IMG/VR virus record: IMGVR_UViG_3300042502_001849 | Span: 1 to 29,194 of that record | Length of the DNA: 29,194 nt | Reading direction: 5' to 3' (one strand) | DNA from: a virus | Part shown: positions 25,485 through 29,194 of the stretch, one piece after another | Numbering within the stretch: position 1 is the stretch's first letter | How the letters are laid out: every line of letters begins with the position of its first letter | Notes under the pieces: model-generated | Told to the model about the DNA's origin: nothing | Seen by the model: only the letters and a program-made list of their open reading frames with translations | The model's database searches: none | Made by a program: the position numbers and the translations under genes

Positions 25485-25903
25485 TCACCTTGGCCGACTA
25501 CTACATGGGCCGCGACAGAGCGCACGGCCACCTGCTGGGCAGCGATCTGCGGGCCAACGCGGCGCGCACCGTCGAAACGGCCAACGCCCTGCTGGTGCTG
25601 GCCAAGACGGCCGGCGTGAGCCTGGAGAGCAACCCGCGAACGGGCAGCATCGTCAGCAGCGGCTGGCGGCCGCCTGAGATCAACGGCGCCACGCCCGGCG
25701 CCGCGCCGCGCAGCCTGCACATGCAGTGCCTGGCCATCGACCTGTACGACGCCGATGGCGACCTCGACGAGTGGCTGCTGGCCAACGCCGACACCGTGCT
25801 GCGGGATCTGGCCTTGTGGCTGGAGCACCCGGCGTCCACAAAGGGCTGGGCGCACGTGCAGCTGCGGCCGCCGCGCAGTGGGCGGCGCGTGTTCTACCCA
25901 TGA
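25481..25903 (+). CDS. Endolysin, peptidase M15-like
   Basis: This 140-residue protein is a likely peptidoglycan-cleaving endolysin of the M15 (D-Ala-D-Ala carboxypeptidase/endopeptidase, M15A-like) group. The family pattern is visible: SSGWRPPEINGA (59-70), then SLHMQCLAIDLYD (78-90) with zinc ligands H80 and D87, and WAHVQL (123-128) supplying the third ligand H125. It has no signal peptide, so it depends on a holin. The ribosome binding site AGGAGG lies about 10 bp upstream of ATG 25481. It is followed directly by the spanin pair. Length is at the short end for the family, a single catalytic domain without a wall-binding domain. Confidence 0.87.
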   Translation: MITLADYYMGRDRAHGHLLGSDLRANAARTVETANALLVLAKTAGVSLESNPRTGSIVSSGWRPPEINGATPGAAPRSLHMQCLAIDLYDADGDLDEWLLANADTVLRDLALWLEHPASTKGWAHVQLRPPRSGRRVFYP

Positions 25904-26235
25904 CGCTGCCCTGGTCGCTGCTGCTGGCCGCTGTGGTGGCGGGCGGCGCCTACTGGCAAGGCCGGCAAGACGGCCGGGCCGGCTGCGAAGCCGAAGAGGC
26001 CCGCGCCGAGCGCCTGGTGCAGCAGGCCGGGCAGGCCAGCGCGACGGCGGCCGCCGAGGCCATCGCCCGCATGCAGGTGCGGCACACCACCATCCGCCAG
26101 GAGGTCGAGCGTGAGATCGAAGTGCGCACTGTGTACCGTGACTGCCGCCATTCTGCTGAGCAGCTGCAGCGCATCAATGCCGCGCTCGGCCCAGCCGGCG
26201 CAGGCAGCGCCGCTGGTGGTAGCGGCGTGCCCTGA
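25900..26235 (+). CDS. Rz: Inner-membrane spanin, Rz-like
   Basis: This 111-residue protein starts at ATG 25900, overlapping the endolysin stop. It has a single N-terminal transmembrane segment (4-20, PWSLLLAAVVAGGAYWQ) and a periplasmic coiled-coil rich in Ala, Glu, Gln and Arg (AEEARAERLVQQAGQASATA to VRHTTIRQEVEREIEVRTVY). A conserved-looking CRHSAEQLQRINAALGP near the C-terminus is common in Rz proteins of beta- and gammaproteobacterial phages. Together with Rz1 it would fuse the inner and outer membranes in the last lysis step. Confidence 0.85.
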   Translation: MTLPWSLLLAAVVAGGAYWQGRQDGRAGCEAEEARAERLVQQAGQASATAAAEAIARMQVRHTTIRQEVEREIEVRTVYRDCRHSAEQLQRINAALGPAGAGSAAGGSGVP

Positions 26236-26344
26236 ACTCACCCCGCTGGCGGGCGACAGCTTCGGCGACACCACGCGCAAGCTGCTCGAGGTGGTGGCGC
26301 TGTACTGGCAGTGCAGGGCGGCGGCGCTGGCGGCTGTGCCGTAG
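26111..26344 (+). CDS. Rz1: Outer-membrane spanin lipoprotein, Rz1-like
   Basis: This 77-residue lipoprotein starts at GTG 26111 inside the Rz gene in another frame and runs about 110 bp past its end. AGGAGG (26099-26104) lies six bases upstream. The signal peptide ends in the lipobox LLSSC with C19 as the lipidated residue. The mature part has a Pro/Ala-rich segment and two cysteines (ACPEL, YWQCRA). The overlapped two-frame arrangement is the classic Rz/Rz1 one. It is the last gene of the rightward late block. Confidence 0.85.
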   Translation: MRSKCALCTVTAAILLSSCSASMPRSAQPAQAAPLVVAACPELTPLAGDSFGDTTRKLLEVVALYWQCRAAALAAVP

Positions 26345-26365
26345 CTGCGCCCGGGTGTCCCGGCC

Positions 26366-26382
26366 TGTGCCAAAGTTGTGCC
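26366..26382. repeat. Putative integrase arm-type site, P side
   Basis: TGTGCCAAAGTTGTGCC matches the repeat at 26565-26581 in 16 of 17 positions and in the same orientation. Each copy is itself two TGTGCC units 11 bp apart. The two copies lie on either side of the tRNA-His core, as expected for arm-type binding sites of a tyrosine integrase at attP. Assignment is inferred from layout. Confidence 0.65.
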
Positions 26383-26386
26383 GAGG

Positions 26387-27679
26387 TCAGGCCGCTTTCG
26401 GCTTGCGGCGGCGCTGCAAGTCCTTGATCTGCAACACGTCGGCAGCCCGGGAACGTCTTGTGATTCTGGTCGTCGTGGGTTCGAGTCCCATCAGCCACCC
26501 CATCGGTTCCCCCTCGTAAGCGGCCTCTTCGGAGGCCGTTTTCGTTGGTGCCGGCGGCGCAGGTTGTGCCAGAGTTGTGCCACCGCCGGCCAGGTTGCCT
26601 GCCCATTGGGCCACGTGGCTGCGGCCCAGGTGGGCGTAGCGCTGCACCATGGCCAGGCTGGCCCAGCCGCCCAGCTCCTGCAGCACCGCCAGCGGGGTGC
26701 CTGACTGCACGTGCCAGCTGGCCCAGGTGTGGCGCAGGTCGTGGAATCGCAGCCACGGCAGGCCGGCGCGGGTGCAGGCCTTGCGCCAGGCGGCGCTGCT
26801 GATCTTGCCGGTGGGCGTGTCGGCCACCTGGCGCGGCTTGTCTTCGGGCTTCTCGGCCGGTTCCCAGCGCGGCACCGGGAAGACCCAGCGCTTGTGCTGG
26901 CCGTGCTGCAGGGCCAGCACCTGCAGGGCCTCGGCATTGAGCGGCACGCTGTGCGCCTTGCCGGCCTTCATCTCGTCGCCCTCAAACCAAGCCACCGCGC
27001 GCGGCAGGTCGACCTGCTGCCACGTGAGCAGGCGGATGTTGGTTTCGCGCAGCCCGGTGGCCAGCGCGAATGCCGCCATGGCGCGCAGGTGCGGCGGCAG
27101 CTCGGCCAGCAGCTCGGCCGCCTGGTCGTGGGTGATCCAGGCCACGCGCTTGGCCGGCTCGGCGGCCTTGGTGATGGGCGGCACGGCGTCGAGCCAGCCA
27201 CGCTTGTGGGCGTAGTGCAGCACGGCGCTGAGCTGGGCCATGTGCCGGTTGACGGTGGCGCCGCTGGTGGGCTTGGGCTGCGGCGGGGTGCGGCCGGCGG
27301 CGACGGCGCGCGCGATCTCGCGGCGGTTGACGGCCTCGGCCTTGCGGGCCTTGCTGAGCTGGCGGATGACGGGATCGGTGATCTCGGCCAGCATGCGGCC
27401 GCGCAGGTGGGCGCTAAGCCAGCGCAGGACGCGCTTGATCTCTTCGATGCTGCGGCGGTGCTGGTGTTCCTCGAGCCAGGCCACGACGGCCTGGTCCCAG
27501 GTTACCGCGGGGGCTTCGCCGAGCCGCCGGGCCCGCCAGAGATCGCGCGCAAGGGTGGCGGCGTATTCCGCCGCCGCGGTGCGGTCGCTGGTGCCAGTGC
27601 TGCGTCGAGCGCGCTGGCCTGCGATCTCGCCGAGGTCAACCCACCACGTGCCTCGTTGGCCGCGCTGATAGAGCCGCAT
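26387..27679 (-). CDS. int: Phage tyrosine integrase
   Basis: This 430-residue protein catalyses site-specific recombination between attP and a host tRNA-His. The N-terminal part (1-60) is an arm-binding-like domain (MRLYQRGQRGTWWVDLGEIA). Residues about 60-165 form the core-binding domain. The catalytic domain shows R211 (ATGLRETNIRLL), a probable K241, H313-D-L-R316-H317, W339 in GGWASLAMVQRYAHL and the nucleophile Y348. The C-terminus is unusual: residues about 393-407 (MGWLMGLEPTTTRIT) are the reverse complement of the tRNA-His core, and 23 more residues read into sequence on the far side. It lacks the features of integron IntI integrases. The start is ATG 27679, which overlaps the xis-like gene by 178 bp. 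Confidence 0.92.
   Translation of the reverse strand: MRLYQRGQRGTWWVDLGEIAGQRARRSTGTSDRTAAAEYAATLARDLWRARRLGEAPAVTWDQAVVAWLEEHQHRRSIEEIKRVLRWLSAHLRGRMLAEITDPVIRQLSKARKAEAVNRREIARAVAAGRTPPQPKPTSGATVNRHMAQLSAVLHYAHKRGWLDAVPPITKAAEPAKRVAWITHDQAAELLAELPPHLRAMAAFALATGLRETNIRLLTWQQVDLPRAVAWFEGDEMKAGKAHSVPLNAEALQVLALQHGQHKRWVFPVPRWEPAEKPEDKPRQVADTPTGKISSAAWRKACTRAGLPWLRFHDLRHTWASWHVQSGTPLAVLQELGGWASLAMVQRYAHLGRSHVAQWAGNLAGGGTTLAQPAPPAPTKTASEEAAYEGEPMGWLMGLEPTTTRITRRSRAADVLQIKDLQRRRKPKAA
26458..26502 (+). other. attP core: 3' part of a tRNA-His(GUG) gene
   Basis: These 45 bases correspond to the 3' portion of tRNA-His. The anticodon loop is TTGTGAT with GTG at 26460-26462. Then come the 3' half of the anticodon stem (TCTGG), a variable loop, the T arm GTGGG-TTCGAGT-CCCAT (26475-26491) and the acceptor strand CAGCCAC (26492-26498). 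C73 is the hallmark of tRNA-His, and an encoded CCA (26500-26502) closes it. The 5' half is absent; sequence to the left is int coding sequence. It is therefore an attachment core that can restore a host tRNA-His gene on integration, with crossover likely in or near the anticodon loop. Lysis genes lie on one side and int on the other, so it reads as attP rather than attL or attR. Confidence 0.85.
26518..26542 (+). terminator. Rho-independent terminator-like hairpin for the late transcript
   Basis: A perfect 7-bp stem CGGCCTC/GAGGCCG (26521-26527 and 26532-26538) with a TTCG tetraloop is followed by TTTT (26539-26542), and the preceding AA can extend the stem. On the plus strand it is a good terminator 15 bp after the tRNA core. 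It may end the rightward late transcript before it runs further antisense through int. It may also be the tRNA-His terminator carried over from a host. It lies inside the int coding region. Confidence 0.7.
26565..26581. repeat. Putative integrase arm-type site, P' side
   Basis: TGTGCCAGAGTTGTGCC is the partner of the 17-bp repeat at 26366-26382, with one mismatch. It lies on the int side of the core, within the int coding sequence. Both arms on one molecule with one core indicate an intact attP. Confidence 0.65.
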
Positions 27680-27861
27680 GCGTCCCCCTGAAACCTGCCG
27701 TACTGGGTGCGAACCCAGGCAATTACGTCTTCGTCCACCAGCACGTAGGCCCGCCCGATGCGCGCCGCTGGCAGGCCGCGATTGTGAATGCAGTCAGAAA
27801 GCGTCTCGGCGCTGGTCTTCAGCGCCGCGGCGGCTTCGTCGAGCGACCAGGTGCTGGGCAT
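27502..27861 (-). CDS. Excisionase-like helix-turn-helix protein
   Basis: This 119-residue protein starts with a MerR/excisionase-type DNA-binding domain (residues 1-60): STWSLDEAAAALKTSAETLS, then IHNRGLPAARIGRAYVLVDEDVIAWVR. This is the common HTH_17-like pattern in phage Xis proteins and directional factors. The C-terminal half is Ala/Pro/Arg-rich and overlaps the start of int in another frame by 178 bp. It may be low-complexity read-through and not folded. Its ATG shares a base with the upstream stop (TGATG). Gene order xis then int, leftward, is standard. Confidence 0.78.
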   Translation of the reverse strand: MPSTWSLDEAAAALKTSAETLSDCIHNRGLPAARIGRAYVLVDEDVIAWVRTQYGRFQGDACGSISAANEARGGLTSARSQASALDAALAPATAPRRRNTPPPLRAISGGPGGSAKPPR

Positions 27862-28172
27862 CAGATCCAGTGCGATGGGCTCAGCGTGCGCGGCAGCGTG
27901 TCGGCCAGCCGGTGCAGCAGTGTCTTGATGGCGGCGCAGTCTTGCACCTGGCCGGCTTCGTCGCGCTGGCGCCAGGCGATGTACCCGAGGCGCGGCTCCA
28001 GCGTCAGCAGCGGGCCGCCAGCGCCGCGCAGATCGATGGTGCAGGGCTGCCGCATGTCGGTGTCGACGCGGTCAGGGATGCCCTGCGCGCGCTCGTCTTC
28101 GGCGCGCTGCTGGGCGGCACGCCAGCGAGCGTGGGCAGCTCGCTGGTGGCGTAGGCTTTTGCGGCGTTGCAT
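27861..28172 (-). CDS. Hypothetical protein of the int/xis operon
   Basis: This 103-residue protein is basic at its N-terminus (MQRRKSLRHQRAAHARWRAA) with a helical Arg/Ala/Glu stretch. A beta-like middle follows (QPCTIDLRGAGGPLLTLEPR, LGYIAWRQRDEAG), then a helical end (CAAIKTLLHRLADTLPRTL). GGAG lies about 10 bp upstream of ATG 28172. It overlaps the xis-like start (TGATG), so the three genes form one leftward operon. No family was recognised. Confidence 0.65.
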   Translation of the reverse strand: MQRRKSLRHQRAAHARWRAAQQRAEDERAQGIPDRVDTDMRQPCTIDLRGAGGPLLTLEPRLGYIAWRQRDEAGQVQDCAAIKTLLHRLADTLPRTLSPSHWI

Positions 28173-28191
28173 GCGTTGAAATCTCCAGATG

Positions 28192-28211
28192 CAGCCTAGA
28201 ACACGTTAGGC
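28192..28211. other. attI-like or half-attC site, leftmost cassette boundary
   Basis: GCCTAGAACAC followed by GTTAGGC (28205-28211) fits the recombination box GTTRRRY preceded by an imperfect inverted box. Sequence to the left, GCAGCCTAGAACAC, resembles the L' side of the attC at 28898-29026 (GCAGCTTAGCTCGAAC). No matching R''-L'' half was found within about 150 bp to the left. It may be an attI-type insertion point or a truncated attC. It separates the int/xis operon from the cassettes. Confidence 0.5.
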
Positions 28212-28454
28212 CCGCAAATGGCGGCCGTGCGCCAGTTCGTCGCCCTTGGTCGCCAGCACATGCGCGGTGTGGCGGTCGATCTGGTTTATGCGCCTGCCGT
28301 CTGGTGCCAATCGCTCGGCGGCACCGCGCAGGTATTGCGCGCACCGCTCGCGCTCGGCGGCCTGTATCTCGCCAAGCATCTGCACCAAATCGCTGTTGCT
28401 GGCGCCGCCTTCAACGGCTTCGCGTAGCGCCTGCGCTTTTGCTTCCATGTCCAT
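28206..28454 (-). CDS. Cassette 1 hypothetical protein
   Basis: This 82-residue protein starts at ATG 28454, preceded by GGAG within GGAGAGCGAAGAC. A GTG at 28478 would add eight residues. It is helical and charged: EAKAQALREAVEGGASNSDL, QMLGEIQAAERERCAQYLRG, INQIDRHTAHVLATKGDELA. The style is that of small accessory phage proteins; no family is named. It fills the cassette between the boundary at 28205 and attC1. Its TAA stop is read from the TTA of GTTAGGC (28206-28208), so the gene ends exactly at the recombination core. It runs leftward, opposite to the usual gene orientation relative to attC. Confidence 0.65.
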   Translation of the reverse strand: MDMEAKAQALREAVEGGASNSDLVQMLGEIQAAERERCAQYLRGAAERLAPDGRRINQIDRHTAHVLATKGDELAHGRHLRA

Positions 28455-28491
28455 GTCTTCGCTCTCCAAGTTGTTCACGCTTCGGAACCAG

Positions 28492-28577
28492 GCCTAACCC
28501 TTCGCACAAGCTGACCGCGGGTGGCAGTCAGCGCTCCGTCGCCACCGCAGCGCGGCAGCTTTCCTCAACCGTTAGAC
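28492..28577 (+). other. Integron attC-like site 1 (86 bp)
   Basis: The outer boxes are GCCTAAC (28492-28498, RYYYAAC) and GTTAGAC (28571-28577, GTTRRRY), imperfectly complementary. Inside, TTCGCACAAGCTGACCGCG pairs with CGCGGCAGCTTTCCTCAA, leaving one unpaired A (AAGCTGACCGCG against AAGCTGCCGCG). A second arm GGTGGC/GCCACC closes the fold. Box order, length and a bulged base on one arm are the structural signs of attC. The orientation is left to right by comparison with aadA-type attC sites (recall, not alignment). Confidence 0.8.
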
Positions 28578-28871
28578 CCCATTCACCAGGGCCGCCGTCT
28601 GGTCGTGCGCGTAGCTGTGCAGCAGGCCCACAATCAGCCCCTGCGGCACGCCGGCATTCTTTGCCGCGTTGATCGCAGCCACGATGGCATCGTCCATGGC
28701 GCGCACAGCCACATCAGTGCGGCGGCTCACGTTTCCAGAAGAAAGCGCCAGCACTTCGGCAACATGCGCCGGGGTTTGTTGGCCCGGCTGCTGATGCAGG
28801 CACTTGCCGGTGGTCTTGCACCAGCTCGGGTTGCAACACACGCTAGCGCCTGGGCATTGGTCTGTGTTCAT
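28572..28871 (-). CDS. Cassette 2 Cys-rich hypothetical protein
   Basis: This 99-residue protein starts at ATG 28871, with AAGGA six bases upstream; the frame upstream crosses attC2 and is not used. The N-terminus is cysteine-rich (DQCPGASVCCNPSWCKTTGK then CLHQQ), suggesting a small metal-binding knuckle. The rest is helical (TPAHVAEVLALSSGNVSRRT, DVAVRAMDDAIVAAINAAKN, GVPQGLIVGLLHSYAHDQTA), the last part looking like a compact helical domain. No family is named. The TAA stop comes from the TTA of GTTAGAC (28572-28574). As in cassette 1, the gene runs leftward and ends at the recombination core. Confidence 0.75.
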   Translation of the reverse strand: MNTDQCPGASVCCNPSWCKTTGKCLHQQPGQQTPAHVAEVLALSSGNVSRRTDVAVRAMDDAIVAAINAAKNAGVPQGLIVGLLHSYAHDQTAALVNGV

Positions 28872-28897
28872 AGTTCCTTTCGCTTCGGGTTGGTGGG

Positions 28898-29026
28898 GCC
28901 TAACCCCTCGCTCAAGCTGACCCGCTACGGCATGCGCCGCCTGGCCGCTACAGTCCTTGTCCATCATTGTCCTTTCGCGGCCAGTCGCCGCATACCTCCG
29001 CGGGCAGCTTAGCTCGAACGTTCGGC
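28898..29026 (+). other. Integron attC-like site 2 (129 bp)
   Basis: The outer boxes are GCCTAAC (28898-28904) and GTTCGGC (29020-29026; one departure from GTTRRRY). CTCGCTCAAGCTGACCCGC pairs with GCGGGCAGCTTAGCTCGAA, again leaving an unpaired A at the same place (AAGCTGACCC against AAGCTGCCC). A second long arm GGCATGCGCCGCCTGGCCGC pairs with GCGGCCAGTCGCCGCATACC, with a loop of about 28 nt. The size and nested palindrome are typical of long attC sites. Confidence 0.82.
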
Positions 29027-29027
29027 T

Positions 29028-29129
29028 TCAAGCTGCGTACTCCTGCTCTGCCATCTCGCAGAAGAAGGAGCACGACGGCAGCGCCTCGTTTCTGCGGCTC
29101 AACGGATTACTGTGTGGAAGCTGAGTCAT
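29028..29129 (-). CDS. Cassette 3 small protein, 33 residues
   Basis: This possible short gene starts at ATG 29129, inside the 3' end of the HNH gene in another frame. It ends TGA at 29028-29030, two bases beyond attC2. The sequence begins MTQLPHSNPLSRRNEALPSC and closes SFFCEMAEQEYAA. Two cysteines four residues apart and an acidic end are seen. No family is known. The position of the stop next to the cassette boundary repeats the pattern of cassettes 1 and 2. It might also be a frameshifted tail of the HNH protein. Confidence 0.4.
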   Translation of the reverse strand: MTQLPHSNPLSRRNEALPSCSFFCEMAEQEYAA

Positions 29130-29194
29130 GACCACTGACCTGCTCCGTGTGGAATCGCCTGTGGCAGTTGACGCAGACCAGCAGGGCTTTGCGG
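29107..29194 (-). CDS. HNH endonuclease, C-terminal fragment cut by the window edge
   Basis: Only the last 28 residues are inside the window, beginning RKALLVCVNCHRRFHTEQVS and ending at TAA 29107-29109. The pattern CVNCHRRFH is the typical C-terminal zinc/HNH segment (CxxC-H followed by a late His) of small HNH nucleases. It runs leftward with the cassette genes. HNH nucleases are common near phage packaging genes and also occur as mobile genes. The rest lies beyond 29194. Confidence 0.75.
   Translation of the reverse strand, partial: RKALLVCVNCHRRFHTEQVSGHDSASTQ

Noticed and set aside
26458-26502. Functional tRNA-His gene
   Set aside because: Only the part from the anticodon loop to CCA is present; the 5' half, D arm and acceptor 5' strand are missing.
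26387-27679. Int as an integron integrase (IntI)
   Set aside because: It is 430 residues, has a phage-type arm domain and a tRNA-overlapping C-terminus, and sits at a tRNA-His core. No IntI-specific features are seen.
28218-28427. Plus-strand 69-codon ORF starting 13 bases after the cassette boundary
   Set aside because: It has normal cassette orientation, but the overlapping leftward frame has a better ribosome binding site, protein-like composition and a stop fixed to the core. Kept as an alternative only.
28872-28967. Longer start for the cassette 2 gene
   Set aside because: The extension crosses into attC2. ATG 28871 has a good ribosome binding site.
1-29194. CRISPR arrays, insertion sequences or rRNA genes
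   Set aside because: No regularly spaced short repeats, transposase genes with terminal inverted repeats, or rRNA-like segments were seen.

Overview
The window holds most of the late region and the integration region of a temperate, lambda-like siphovirus with very high G+C. The host is most likely a betaproteobacterium, probably of the Burkholderiales; this rests on G+C, codon use and the tRNA-His-derived attachment core, not on any search. Genes are tightly packed, often with ATGA, TAATG or other short overlaps.

Positions 75-26344 form one rightward late transcript. It opens with packaging (Nu1-like small terminase, GpA-type large terminase) and a Mor-like helix-turn-helix protein. Next come three accessory virion genes (a 1196-residue enzyme-like/kelch-like protein, a 566-residue LamG/FN3/Ig-like protein, a 144-residue protein). 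Head genes follow: a gpW-like connector, the portal, a 533-residue structural protein, and a prohead protease fused to the HK97-type capsid with an internal capsid start. Then come head-tail joining, tail terminator, tail tube, and tail chaperones G and G-T made by a visible -1 slippery site. The tape measure, distal tail/hub proteins and a J-like tip protein follow. The block ends with lysis genes: four small membrane proteins, an M15 endolysin, Rz and Rz1.

At 26366-26581 lies what looks like an intact attP. The 3' part of a tRNA-His(GUG) gene, starting at the anticodon loop and ending in CCA, is flanked on both sides by near-identical 17-bp direct repeats that look like integrase arm sites. 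It overlaps the 3' end of a leftward tyrosine integrase. Because lysis genes and int sit on opposite sides of one core, the sequence looks like a non-integrated (circular or concatemeric) phage genome, or a tandem arrangement, rather than a simple prophage end. An excisionase-like gene and a small unknown gene precede int on the minus strand.

The most unusual part is 28192-29194. Two sites have the full architecture of integron attC recombination sites: GCCTAAC...GTTAGAC and GCCTAAC...GTTCGGC boxes, long imperfect palindromes, and an unpaired A at the same place in both. A third GTTAGGC boundary of attI-like or half-attC form lies to the left. They delimit short cassettes whose genes all run leftward, together with int and xis. 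Two of these genes end in a TAA supplied by the TTA of the recombination core. No integron integrase is visible. A cassette array next to or inside a temperate phage's integration operon is the main finding.
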